From assembly GCF_041435015.1 (NCBI RefSeq), contig NZ_CP107989.1, positions 558,001 through 622,000 of the forward strand: 64,000 nt of DNA, in the 5' to 3' direction. How positions within the stretch are numbered: position 1 is the stretch's first letter; each line of letters opens with the position of its first letter. This DNA is from Streptomyces canus (GTDB lineage: Bacteria > Actinomycetota > Actinomycetes > Streptomycetales > Streptomycetaceae). This document shows, piece after piece, positions 1 through 7,964 of this stretch. The notes beneath the pieces were generated by a model, which saw only the letters and a program-made list of their open reading frames with translations, was not told where the DNA came from and ran no database searches. Position numbers and translations under genes: made by a program.

Positions 1-30
1 GAGCGGGGCCGGGACTCGACAAGGAGTGAG

Positions 31-732
31 ATGGCTGAGCAGGGGCGTCCCCAGCGCACGGGCGCGGGCGGGCGGAACAAGCGGGAATCCATTCTCGACG
101 CCGCGGTCGAGCTGTTCCTGGAACTCGGCTTCGATCAGACCTCGATGGACGCCGTGGCGGCACAGGCCGGAGTCTCGAAGACGACCGTCTACGCCCACTT
201 CGGAGACAAGCTGGAGCTGTTCCGTGCGGTGATCGCCCGCGGAGGAGCCTCCCTCGACTTCGATCTGGACCAGACGATGCTCGCCTCCGTCGACGATCCA
301 CAGGAGAGGCTGGCACGCATCGCCCTGAAGCTCCTCCAGGCCACGACCGCTCCGAACTACCTGGCCTTCATTCGGGTCCTGACCGTCGAGGCGGCCCGCC
401 GCCCCGAGCTGACCGAGACGATTCGATCCCTCGGCGTACCGCATGTCGTCGATCTGGTGGCCGTGGCGCTCCGCGAGGACGCACGGCTGCACGGCTACAC
501 CCTTTCCGACGCGGAGGCCTACGCCGGACTGTTCGTGCGCATGACGGCGGCCGGACCGCAGATGGACGCGCTGCTGGATCTGGAGGCCGACCGCGACCCG
601 GACCATCTCGAGGCGTACGCCAGATGGACGACGGCCATCTTCCTGCGCGGCCTGAGCGCCGACGACCGGCCGGACGTACCCGATTCCGCGATCCACCAGG
701 TCTTCCCCTGGCTGTCACGGGCGAGTTCCTGA
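31..732 (+). CDS. TetR/AcrR family transcriptional regulator
   Basis: A 233-residue TetR-type repressor. The N-terminal helix-turn-helix (about residues 18-65) shows the family pattern ILDAAVELFLELGF...VSKTTVYAHFGDK, followed by an all-helical ligand-binding and dimer domain. The ATG is preceded by an AAGGAG ribosome-binding site at about 20-25. It is the most likely reader of the ACTGNACCGTNCAGT palindromes in front of the two MFS genes and both SnoaL-like genes downstream; this assignment is inferred from proximity and operator geometry. Its own promoter lies at or beyond the window edge, so autoregulation cannot be judged. Confidence 0.93.
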   Translation: MAEQGRPQRTGAGGRNKRESILDAAVELFLELGFDQTSMDAVAAQAGVSKTTVYAHFGDKLELFRAVIARGGASLDFDLDQTMLASVDDPQERLARIALKLLQATTAPNYLAFIRVLTVEAARRPELTETIRSLGVPHVVDLVAVALREDARLHGYTLSDAEAYAGLFVRMTAAGPQMDALLDLEADRDPDHLEAYARWTTAIFLRGLSADDRPDVPDSAIHQVFPWLSRASS

Positions 733-736
733 CTCA

Positions 737-775
737 CGCCGTGGCGCGGGAGACGCAGACTTCCGCGCCACGGCG
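737..775 (+). terminator. Hairpin terminator after the TetR gene
   Basis: A perfect 13-bp inverted repeat, CGCCGTGGCGCGG and its complement, with a 13-nt loop begins 5 bp after the TetR stop codon. There is no U tract, as is usual in actinomycetes. It separates the regulator from the first MFS unit. Confidence 0.7.
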
Positions 776-874
776 TTCCCGAGCACTCCTGCGGGATTGC
801 CGGACACCGCACGCCCCGACCCCTTCCGGCCCCCCTTTCGGGGTGGCGATGGCGATTCGATTCATGCGGGCCTC

Positions 875-905
875 TTGACCGATCGAATGCACTGGACCGT
901 ACAGT
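875..905 (+). promoter_or_regulatory. Promoter and TetR-type operator of MFS gene 1
   Basis: A -35-like TTGACC (875-880) and a -10-like TACAGT (900-905) are 19 nt apart. The -10 lies inside the palindromic operator ACTGGACCGTACAGT (891-905), so a bound repressor would block the promoter. Exactly the same arrangement precedes MFS gene 2. Confidence 0.75.
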
Positions 906-1021
906 TCATCGATCGGAGTGCCGCTCGGCGCTCGGCGCCCTCGGCGAGCCACCGGCCGCACGGGGGCCGCCCCGCCCGCTCAGCCGGCGGCCGCCATCGC
1001 CTTGCGCGAGGAAGGACGACG

Positions 1022-2413
1022 ATGTCCCCACCCCAGCCCCACACGGAATTCGCCCCGCCCGGCCGACCGGGTGCTCCCGCCCCCGCCTCCCTGCGGGAGT
1101 CCCTGTCCGCGTTGCGCGGCTATCCCACACCGGCCTGGAAGGCCGCGATCGCCTGCGTGCTCGCCATGGTCCTCAGTCCTCCGGCCCTCGTCACGGCGGT
1201 CACCTTTCTCATCGACCCGGTCGCCGAGGACTTCGGCTGGTCCCACTCCCAGACGCTGACCATCTTCAACATCCCCACCGTGGCCGCCCCCTTCGTACTC
1301 CCCCTGGCCGGCCGGCTGGTCGACCGCTGGGGCGCCCGGGTGGTCGCCGTTCCGGGTACCGCCCTCTACGCGCTCTCGACGGCGGCGGTGGCACTCGTGG
1401 GTGCGAACGGCGTCGTACTCATGGCGGTCCTGCTGGTGAGCACGGCTCTGGGGTACACCTCCATACTCGGCGTGGTCTACAAGGTCGTCTCCGAGTGGTT
1501 CCCCCATCACCGCGGACTGGGCTACTCCCTGCTCATCGGCGCGACCTCCAGCCTCGCCGGCGCCGCCCTCTCCCCCCTGAGTCAGCTGTCCATCGACCAC
1601 TTCGGCTGGAGGACCACCTACCTGCTGATCGGCGGATGCATCCTGCTGGCCGTCTTCCCCGCCCAGTACTTCCTGATGTACGAGCCTGCGGTGCCGCCGC
1701 TCGCCCCCGGGAACGCCGTTGCGCCGACGGGAGCGGGCCGGGCTGCGCACAAGGAACTGCCCGGACTCCCCCTGGGCCGGGCGCTGAGGACCCGCGCCTG
1801 GTGGTACACGATGCTGGTGCTGACCGTGGCGGCGGGTGTGGCGATGAGTGTGCGCCTGAACGCCGTGTCGCTCTTCGGCGAGCAGGGCTACTCCGCCACC
1901 GAGGTGTCCCTGTCGGTGTCGGTCATGCTGGTGGCGTCCGTCGCCGGGCAGATCCTCGCCGGCATGACCCTCGACCGGTCACGTACGCCTCGCGCCTTCG
2001 TGCCGTTCATGGTGTGCCTGGTGCTCGGCATGCTCACGGTCTTCGCCGCCACCGGCGACATGTGGGCCCTGTTCCTCACGATGGGACTGCTCGGTGTCGT
2101 CACCGGCGCGGAGTCCACCACCGGGCCGTACTTCGTGGGGTGCTACTTCGGCATGCGGGCCTTCGCCCAGATCCAGGGCATCACCCTGGGCATCGTCAGC
2201 CTCGTCGGCATCGGAGTCTTCCCGGTGCTGGCAGAGGGGGCGGCCGAGAGCACGGGCGGGTACACGGCGACGCTCGTCGCGCTCACCGTTGCGGGCTTGA
2301 TCGTCCTTGCGCTGTCGGTCTTCCTGCCGGCTTACCCGAGCCCCGCCGCCCCCGACTCGGACGTCGGCGAGCCGGAAGCCGGCAGCGCCGATGAGCGCAT
2401 GGGCAGCTACTGA
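1022..2413 (+). CDS. MFS transporter 1 (putative aromatic/organic acid permease)
   Basis: A 463-residue, 12-helix major facilitator permease of the plasma membrane. It carries the MFS loop motif as GRLVDRWGAR after TM2 and a shorter variant after TM8 (GMTLDRSRTPR). The ATG at 1022 is chosen because it follows GAGGAAGGACGACG; the frame stays open further upstream but without a good start. It is clearly paralogous to the second MFS gene over the whole length, including the leader GGACGACGATGTCCCC, which points to a local duplication. Under the shared TetR operator it probably imports the inducing substrate. The substrate cannot be read from the sequence. Confidence 0.93.
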   Translation: MSPPQPHTEFAPPGRPGAPAPASLRESLSALRGYPTPAWKAAIACVLAMVLSPPALVTAVTFLIDPVAEDFGWSHSQTLTIFNIPTVAAPFVLPLAGRLVDRWGARVVAVPGTALYALSTAAVALVGANGVVLMAVLLVSTALGYTSILGVVYKVVSEWFPHHRGLGYSLLIGATSSLAGAALSPLSQLSIDHFGWRTTYLLIGGCILLAVFPAQYFLMYEPAVPPLAPGNAVAPTGAGRAAHKELPGLPLGRALRTRAWWYTMLVLTVAAGVAMSVRLNAVSLFGEQGYSATEVSLSVSVMLVASVAGQILAGMTLDRSRTPRAFVPFMVCLVLGMLTVFAATGDMWALFLTMGLLGVVTGAESTTGPYFVGCYFGMRAFAQIQGITLGIVSLVGIGVFPVLAEGAAESTGGYTATLVALTVAGLIVLALSVFLPAYPSPAAPDSDVGEPEAGSADERMGSY

Positions 2414-2452
2414 GCTCGGACTCCGGCTAGGCATCCGGATCATTTCAGATCG

Positions 2453-2498
2453 TTGACAATACTGAACCGTTCAGTTTGACTGCACTGAACCGTACAGT
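2453..2498 (+). promoter_or_regulatory. Tandem TetR-type operators before the SnoaL-like gene
   Basis: Two copies of the operator stand 8 bp apart: ACTGAACCGTTCAGT (2461-2475), a perfect palindrome, and ACTGAACCGTACAGT (2484-2498). A TTGACA hexamer at 2453-2458 may be the -35, but no convincing -10 at normal spacing was found. This is the only doubled site in the set. Confidence 0.65.
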
Positions 2499-2533
2499 AC
2501 GGAATTCGCGCCACCGAACCACCGGAGGAAACG

Positions 2534-3055
2534 TTGCAGGAGTACACGATCGCGGGCGGGGTCGCGCAGATCCATGGCCCCGCCTTCTTCGAGGCATGGA
2601 TGTACCGCGAGGACTTCGTCGACAAGCTGTCGGAGTCGACGACGGCCGAGGTGACCGCGATGAAACGCCTGGTCATCGAGTTCGAAGCGGCGCTCGCCCG
2701 GATGATGGTCGGCGGCAGGGTCGACGAGCAGGTCGACGGCGTACTCGAGAAGTTCGTCGTCGACGACTACATCCAGAACGATCCGAACGTGCCCGGCAAC
2801 GGGCGCGCTTTCCTTGCGGACGGGTTCCGCAAGATCCCCTCGACCGTGGACGCGCCGCCCCCTCCGGTCGCGTTGATCGTCGAAGGCGACCTCGTCTGTC
2901 TGCTGATGCAGAAGCCGTGGCCCGATCCGACCATCCCCGGCGCGACGTACGACTGGTTCATCCCCACCGTCTTCCGGGTCAGGGACGGGAAGCTGGTCGA
3001 GCACTGGGGTGCCTACAAGAAGGGCGGCCACGACGCCGGGCCGGCGCCGGAGTAG
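2534..3055 (+). CDS. SnoaL-like (NTF2-fold) protein
   Basis: A 173-residue protein. An N-terminal extension of about 40 residues is followed by a SnoaL-like NTF2-fold domain with the pattern of the predicted aldol-condensation SnoaL group (VDGVLEKFVVDDYIQND ... VFRVRDGKLVEHWGAYKK). The TTG start is chosen because GGAGG at 2524-2528 sits 5 nt upstream. It lies between the two MFS genes under its own doubled TetR operator and is related to both halves of the tandem protein at 5425-6309. A small-molecule isomerase, cyclase or aldolase role is possible, but no catalytic function can be assigned. Confidence 0.85.
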   Translation: MQEYTIAGGVAQIHGPAFFEAWMYREDFVDKLSESTTAEVTAMKRLVIEFEAALARMMVGGRVDEQVDGVLEKFVVDDYIQNDPNVPGNGRAFLADGFRKIPSTVDAPPPPVALIVEGDLVCLLMQKPWPDPTIPGATYDWFIPTVFRVRDGKLVEHWGAYKKGGHDAGPAPE

Positions 3056-3143
3056 CGCGCAGACAGGGCCTCGTAACCCCACGCCACGCTCACGCCGCCA
3101 CCGGGCGGCAGCATCCGCACTTTCTGTCAGTCGTGCAAACCCC

Positions 3144-3174
3144 TTGACCCACTATATGAACTGGACCGTACAGT
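3144..3174 (+). promoter_or_regulatory. Promoter and TetR-type operator of MFS gene 2
   Basis: TTGACC (3144-3149), 19 nt, then TACAGT (3169-3174), with the operator ACTGGACCGTACAGT at 3160-3174. The core is identical to the MFS gene 1 promoter. Confidence 0.75.
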
Positions 3175-3288
3175 ATCGCATCTGTCCGAATAGCCGGGTA
3201 CCGCCGCGCAGCCCTCCTGCGCACGGCGCCGGCCCCGGACCGAATGCGGGCGTGCGTCACACCTCGCGTACGGAAGAAAAGGACGACG

Positions 3289-4644
3289 ATGTCCCCGAAC
3301 CCTCATGACGACCTCACGGCACCCCACAAGCAGACCCACAGCACAGGCTCCCTGCGTGCGTACGTGACCTCCCTGCGGGGCTATCCCTCCCCTGCGTGGA
3401 AGGCCGCGATCGCCTGCGTATTGGCCATGGCCCTGAGCCCGGCCGCCTCCAGCGCCACCATCACGTTCTTCGTCGGACCGGTCGCCCGGGACTTCGGTTG
3501 GTCCCAGTCGCGGACTCTGACCATCCTCAACATCCCGATCATCGCCGCTCCGCTCATCCTGCCGCTGGCCGGCCGCTGGGTCGACCGCTGGGGCACCCGC
3601 GCCGTGGCGGTACCGTGCGTCGCTCTGTACGGCGTGTTCACCGCGGCCGTCGCACTCGCCGGCGGCAACGCCGTGTTCCTGCTCCTGCCGATGCTGGCTT
3701 CCGCCCTCTGCGGATACATCGGCATCATGGGCCTGACCTACAAGGTCGTCGCAGAGTGGTTCCCCGGCCACCGTGGGATGGGCTACTCACTGTTCATCGG
3801 CGGCGCCACCAGTCTGGGCGGAGCGGTCATCGCCCCGTTGTGTCAGCTGTCCATCGACGGTTTCGGCTGGCGCCAGACCTACCTCCTGTTCGCCCTGTGC
3901 ATCCTCGTGATCGTCTTTCCTGCCCAGTACTTCCTGCTCACCGAGCCGACGCGGGATCCTGCGGACCTCGCGGCGAAGAAGGACGGACGACGTCCGAAGG
4001 AACTCCCCGGCATGCCGCTCGGCGCCGTGCTGCGCACACGGGCCTGGCTGGTCACAGTGGCGGCCATCGTCCTGACCGCGGGCGTGGCGACAAGTGTGCG
4101 GTCGAACGCGGTCTCCCTGTTCGGCGAGCGCGGCTATTCGCCCACGACGGTGTCCCTGTCACTGTCGGTACTGCTCGTGGCCTCCTTCGTCGGAATGTTC
4201 CTCGCCGGTGTGGCCATGGACCGTTCGAAGAGCCCACGCGCCTTCGTGCCGTTCGTCGCGTGCCTCGTGGTCGGCACGGTCGTGATCTTCACAGCCAGGG
4301 GAGGAACCTGGGCTCTGCTGCTGGCCATGGGCCTGCTCGGTGTGGTGATGGGCGCGGAGTCGTCGGTCGCGCCCTATCTGGCGGGCCGGTACTTCGGCAT
4401 GCGCGCCTTCGCGCAGGTCCAGGGCATCACGCTGATCATCATCACGCTCCTGGGCGTAGGTCTGACGCCGACCCTTGTCCAGGCGGCCGCCGAGGCCACG
4501 GGCAGCTTCAACGCGCCCCTGATCGCCCTGACCGGGGCCAGTGTGCTCACCCTGGCACTTGTCTTCCTGCTCCCGCGCTACCCGGCCGACGAGCAGCGCG
4601 AAGTCGCGGTGGCCGACGAGGCGACGCATTCGGAAACGGTCTGA
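3289..4644 (+). CDS. MFS transporter 2 (paralogue of transporter 1)
   Basis: A 451-residue, 12-helix MFS permease with GRWVDRWGTR after TM2 and GVAMDRSKSPR after TM8. The ATG at 3289 follows AAAGGACGACG, the same leader as MFS gene 1. Stretches such as SLRGYPSPAWKAAIACVLAM are nearly shared between the two proteins, so this pair is a duplication. Both copies kept the TetR operator. They may differ in substrate, or in direction (import of substrate versus export of product), which the sequence does not show. Confidence 0.93.
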   Translation: MSPNPHDDLTAPHKQTHSTGSLRAYVTSLRGYPSPAWKAAIACVLAMALSPAASSATITFFVGPVARDFGWSQSRTLTILNIPIIAAPLILPLAGRWVDRWGTRAVAVPCVALYGVFTAAVALAGGNAVFLLLPMLASALCGYIGIMGLTYKVVAEWFPGHRGMGYSLFIGGATSLGGAVIAPLCQLSIDGFGWRQTYLLFALCILVIVFPAQYFLLTEPTRDPADLAAKKDGRRPKELPGMPLGAVLRTRAWLVTVAAIVLTAGVATSVRSNAVSLFGERGYSPTTVSLSLSVLLVASFVGMFLAGVAMDRSKSPRAFVPFVACLVVGTVVIFTARGGTWALLLAMGLLGVVMGAESSVAPYLAGRYFGMRAFAQVQGITLIIITLLGVGLTPTLVQAAAEATGSFNAPLIALTGASVLTLALVFLLPRYPADEQREVAVADEATHSETV

Positions 4645-4670
4645 AGCCGACCGCAGAGCACACAAAAGAT

Positions 4671-4705
4671 CCCGGGAGGGCACGCGATGCGCGTGCCCTC
4701 CCGGG
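4671..4705. terminator. Bidirectional hairpin terminator between convergent genes
   Basis: A perfect 16-bp stem (CCCGGGAGGGCACGCG and its complement, 3-nt loop) lies between the convergent ends of MFS gene 2 (4644) and the FMN reductase gene (4728). It can serve both strands. Confidence 0.85.
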
Positions 4706-4727
4706 CGTTGAGCGGGGACGGACGGGG

Positions 4728-5360
4728 CTAGCCCCGCGGCGCGGGTACTCCCGGCACGGGTACTCCCGCTCCCGGCGGCGCGGCGGGGGCCGGCGGCGGG
4801 TTCAGGCGCAGGGGCTGCAAGGCCTCGCTCCAGCGCAGCAGTTCGTCGAGCATCATCGTGGCCGCGACCTCCAGCGGCTCGTCGGCCCGGAAACCGCCCT
4901 CCCCCATGAGCTTGAAGACGAACGGTATGGACACGGCCTCGGGAATCGGCATCATCTTGAGAGCCGTCGCGATCTCCTTGAGCACCTGCACGGAACGCAG
5001 GCCGGCCGCGACGCCGCCGTAACTGACGAATCCGACGGGTTTGTAGAGCCACTCCCGGTACAGGAAGGAGAGGGCGTTGAGCAGCGCGGCCGGGGGCCCG
5101 GAGTTGTATTCGGGCGTGACGAAGACGAAGGCGTCGGCCTCGTCCACCGTCGCGCTCCACCTGAGCGTGTGCTCGTGGGTGTACTGACCCGCACGGGGAT
5201 GGCCGGGTTCGTCGAGGAGGGGGAGGCCGAGCTCGGCGAGATCGACGAGTTCGACGTCGAAGCCGCCGTGCTCCTTCGCGGACTGCGCCGCCCACTGGCC
5301 GATGGGCAGTCCCAGTCGGCCGGGACGGGTGCTTCCTATGACAACGTGCAACTTCGGCAT
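4728..5360 (-). CDS. NAD(P)H-dependent FMN reductase (flavodoxin-like fold)
   Basis: A 210-residue member of the NADPH-dependent FMN reductase family. It shows the FMN-phosphate loop GSTRPGRLG near the N-terminus and the flavin-binding PEYNSGPPAALLNAL segment in the middle. The C-terminal 25 residues are a Pro/Ala/Gly-rich tail not typical of the family. The ATG at 5360 has GAAAGG about 9-10 nt upstream. It lies 64 bp downstream of the tandem SnoaL gene on the same strand and is probably co-transcribed from the same TetR-controlled promoter. It could supply reduced flavin to an oxygenase or act as a quinone reductase. Confidence 0.88.
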   Translation of the reverse strand: MPKLHVVIGSTRPGRLGLPIGQWAAQSAKEHGGFDVELVDLAELGLPLLDEPGHPRAGQYTHEHTLRWSATVDEADAFVFVTPEYNSGPPAALLNALSFLYREWLYKPVGFVSYGGVAAGLRSVQVLKEIATALKMMPIPEAVSIPFVFKLMGEGGFRADEPLEVAATMMLDELLRWSEALQPLRLNPPPAPAAPPGAGVPVPGVPAPRG

Positions 5361-5424
5361 GGGCGAGCCTTTCTGAGTATGCGTGTGCTCGAGCGCGAAT
5401 GGGATGAAAGGGGACGCCGACCAG

Positions 5425-6309
5425 TCAGGTCCGGGCCGCGGGCGGCGGACCGGGGGGCTTGGGCGGGGCAGACTTGTTGATGCCGCTCCAGTGCTCCACG
5501 AGCCGTCGCCCGCGCACGCGGTAGGCGTCATAGGCGTAGTAGGGGTAGAGCGCGCCGCTGCCGTCGGGTTCGGCCTGCGGGAGCAGTCCGGCGACCACGA
5601 CGATGTCGCCCTCGGCGACGATCAGTGCGGGCGGGTTGAGGGGCTCGGCGGGCGGGGGAACGGGGCCGTTCGGGAATCGGCTGCGCACGAACTCCTCCAG
5701 GCCCGCCCTGCCGGGTGGGTAGTGGGAGACGTGCTGGAGGTAGTCCTCGTCGACGAAGTCCTTGACCGCATCCGGGTTCTGCGCGTCGAAGACGCAGCGG
5801 TAGAAGTCCACCACCAGGCGCTTGTTCGCCTCGACGTCGATCGAAGGCGATGACGAGACGGTGGTCGTTCGCGTAGGCGTACCCGGTGCGGGGCGCCGCG
5901 GTGGGGCGATCTTGTTGAGGGACGGCCACCGCTCGGCGATCCGTCCTTCACGGATCCGGTAGGTGGTGAACGCGTAGTGGTCGAAGGTGGAGCCGGGGGC
6001 GTCCGGGTCCGGTTGCGGCATGTAGTGACAGACACAGACCAGGTCGCTCTCCCCCACGACGAACACCGGGTCCCGCCGCCCTGAGACCTCGGGCGTGCCC
6101 TGGTCCGCCGTCGGTCCACCGTCGAACTCGCGGCGCAGGAGATCGGCGAACGGCTTCGCTCCGTCGGCGACGTCGGCACCGTGCTGGACCAGGTCAGGGG
6201 TGACGTGGTCGGCGACCGCGTCGGCGTTTCTCGCGCCGAGGACATCGGTGAGGAACCGGGCGACCAGGCGCTTGTTGATGCGTGGCTCTTGCTCCGTTGA
6301 TGTAGCCAT
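5425..6309 (-). CDS. Tandem SnoaL-like protein (two NTF2-fold domains)
   Basis: A 294-residue protein with two SnoaL-like domains in one chain: about residues 8-135 (NKRLVARFLTDVLGARNADAV...) and about 158-280 (NKRLVVDFYRCVFDAQNPDAV...). A Pro/Thr/Ser-rich linker joins them. Most relatives carry one domain, so this is an internal duplication or fusion that holds a dimer in one polypeptide. The ATG at 6309 is preceded by TTAGGTG and lies just downstream of a TetR-type operator. The role is probably the same as for the protein at 2534-3055; the reaction is unknown. Confidence 0.85.
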   Translation of the reverse strand: MATSTEQEPRINKRLVARFLTDVLGARNADAVADHVTPDLVQHGADVADGAKPFADLLRREFDGGPTADQGTPEVSGRRDPVFVVGESDLVCVCHYMPQPDPDAPGSTFDHYAFTTYRIREGRIAERWPSLNKIAPPRRPAPGTPTRTTTVSSSPSIDVEANKRLVVDFYRCVFDAQNPDAVKDFVDEDYLQHVSHYPPGRAGLEEFVRSRFPNGPVPPPAEPLNPPALIVAEGDIVVVAGLLPQAEPDGSGALYPYYAYDAYRVRGRRLVEHWSGINKSAPPKPPGPPPAART

Positions 6310-6314
6310 GCACC

Positions 6315-6345
6315 TAACTAAACTGTACCGTACAGTGCACGTCAA
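6315..6345 (-). promoter_or_regulatory. TetR-type operator and promoter of the tandem SnoaL gene
   Basis: The perfect 15-bp palindrome ACTGTACCGTACAGT sits at 6322-6336, just upstream of the minus-strand start at 6309. On the minus strand TTGACG (6345-6340) and TAGTTA (6320-6315) are 19 nt apart, so the operator fills the spacer. It is the fifth copy of the motif in the window. Confidence 0.7.
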
Positions 6346-6399
6346 CAGGACGCTTGACATCTCCCCCACCCCAGAGGGAGTGTCCTATTAGGTGAATCG

Positions 6400-6417
6400 C
6401 CTGTTCGGAATAACAGG
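6400..6417 (+). promoter_or_regulatory. Inverted repeat upstream of the aldehyde dehydrogenase operon
   Basis: CCTGTT-N6-AACAGG is a perfect inverted repeat 35 bp before the aldehyde dehydrogenase start and differs from the TetR motif. It is a candidate site for the IclR regulator encoded at 11139-11927. A TTGACA hexamer lies further upstream (6354-6359) without a clear -10, which would suit an activated promoter. This is inference. Confidence 0.4.
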
Positions 6418-6451
6418 ACATTGATAGCTGTCCTACAGAGAAGGGGACACC

Positions 6452-7915
6452 ATGACTTTTCTGGATGCCGGCGACTGGCAGGAGCGGATCTTCTCCGGAG
6501 AATGGATCAAGGCGACGGGCGAGTCGTACGACTCCACCGAGCCGGCCACCGGCAAGACCCTGGGCCGAGTCGGCTCCGCCACCCCCGCCGACCTGGAGCG
6601 GGCCGTGGAGCATGCGGTGCGGGCCCAGCGCGACTGGGCGGCGCGGCCGTACGTGGAGCGGGCCCAGGTGCTGCGGCGGGCGGCGCGCCTGTTCGAGGAG
6701 CACCAGGCCGAGATCGCGGAATGGATCGTGCGGGAGTCCGGTGCCCTGCGGCCGTTCGCCGACTTCCAGACCTCGAACGGGGCGGCCGAGGAGTGCTACG
6801 AGGCCGCGGCACTGGCGGCGGCTCCGTACGGCGAGGTGCTGCGGTCCATCGAGGACCGGCTGTCGTTCGCCCGGCGGCGCCCGGTGGGCGTGGTCGGGGT
6901 GATCGCCCCGTTCAACGCACCGATGGTGCTGGCCATGCGCGCCGTCGCCCCCGCCCTGGCGCTGGGCAACGCCGTCGTGCTCAAGCCCGACCCGCGCACC
7001 GCCATCTGCGGCGGCGTCACCATCGCCCGCGTCTTCGAGGAGGCGGGTCTGCCGGCGGGCGTACTGCACATGCTGCCGGGCGGCGCCGACGTCGGTGCCG
7101 CGCTGGTGGACGACCCGCGCGTACCCGTCATCGCGTTCACCGGCTCCACCCGGGCCGGAAAGGCGATCGCCACCGCGGCGGCGCAGCGGTTGAAGCGGGT
7201 CCACCTGGAGCTCGGCGGCAACTCGGCGCTGATCGTCCTCGACGACGCGGACCTGGAGAAGGCCGTCTCGGCCGGCGCGTTCGGCTCGTTCCACAACGCC
7301 GGACAGGTGTGCATGGCCTCAAGCCGCCACCTGGTGCACGCCTCGGTCGCCGAGGACTACGCCGAGCTGCTCGCCCAGCACGCGAACGCCGCCCCGGTCG
7401 GCGACCCGGCCGGAGGGCAGGTCGCGCTCGGCCCGATGATCGACGAACGGCAGCTGCAGGCCGCCCACTCCGTCGTCACCGACAGCGTGGCGTCCGGCGC
7501 GCGGCTGGCCGCCGGCGGCACCTACGAGGGCCTGTTCTACCGGCCGACCGTGCTGGCCGACGTGCCGCTCGACGCCCGCGCCTACAAGGAGGAGATCTTC
7601 GGTCCGGTCGCCCCGGTCGTGCCCTTCCAGGACCTCGACGAGGCCGTCCGGCTGGCCGGCGACACCCACTACGGACTGTCGCTGGGCATTCTGACCCGGG
7701 ACGTCGCCAAGGGCCTGGCACTGGCCGACCGTATCCCCACCGGACTGGTCCACATCAACGACCAGACCGTGAACGACGAGGCGACCGTGCCGTTCGGCGG
7801 CGTCGGCGAGTCCGGCAACGGCTCCCGGCACGGAGGGACCGTCGCCAACCTCGAGGGCTTCACCGAACAGCAGTGGGTCACCGTCCGCGGCGAGATCCCC
7901 GACTACCCCTTCTGA
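6452..7915 (+). CDS. NAD(P)+-dependent aldehyde dehydrogenase (benzaldehyde/vanillin type)
   Basis: A 487-residue ALDH-superfamily enzyme oxidising an aldehyde to its carboxylic acid. The oxyanion Asn155 (IAPFNAP), general base Glu253 (HLELGGN) and nucleophile Cys287 (GQVCMAS) are all present, and the length is normal. The ATG follows GAAGGGGACACC. It heads a plus-strand run with the carotenoid-oxygenase-family gene (49-bp gap) and the VOC gene. This suggests it oxidises the aldehyde released by oxidative C=C cleavage, as vanillin dehydrogenases do next to isoeugenol or lignostilbene oxygenases. The aromatic substrate is inferred from context. Confidence 0.92.
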   Translation: MTFLDAGDWQERIFSGEWIKATGESYDSTEPATGKTLGRVGSATPADLERAVEHAVRAQRDWAARPYVERAQVLRRAARLFEEHQAEIAEWIVRESGALRPFADFQTSNGAAEECYEAAALAAAPYGEVLRSIEDRLSFARRRPVGVVGVIAPFNAPMVLAMRAVAPALALGNAVVLKPDPRTAICGGVTIARVFEEAGLPAGVLHMLPGGADVGAALVDDPRVPVIAFTGSTRAGKAIATAAAQRLKRVHLELGGNSALIVLDDADLEKAVSAGAFGSFHNAGQVCMASSRHLVHASVAEDYAELLAQHANAAPVGDPAGGQVALGPMIDERQLQAAHSVVTDSVASGARLAAGGTYEGLFYRPTVLADVPLDARAYKEEIFGPVAPVVPFQDLDEAVRLAGDTHYGLSLGILTRDVAKGLALADRIPTGLVHINDQTVNDEATVPFGGVGESGNGSRHGGTVANLEGFTEQQWVTVRGEIPDYPF

Positions 7916-7964
7916 CCCCGCTCTGGTCTCTCACCCCCGCTTCACCCGCACTTGGAGCACGCAG

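Noticed and set aside
3396..5480. 694-codon plus-strand open frame across MFS gene 2 and the FMN reductase gene
   Set aside because: It is a GC-driven shadow: Arg/Pro/Gly-rich, without a domain, and it covers two well-supported genes and a terminator.
2534..6309. Polyketide biosynthesis cluster suggested by SnoaL-like proteins
   Set aside because: No ketosynthase, acyl carrier protein or other polyketide gene is present. The proteins fit the broad NTF2-like group.
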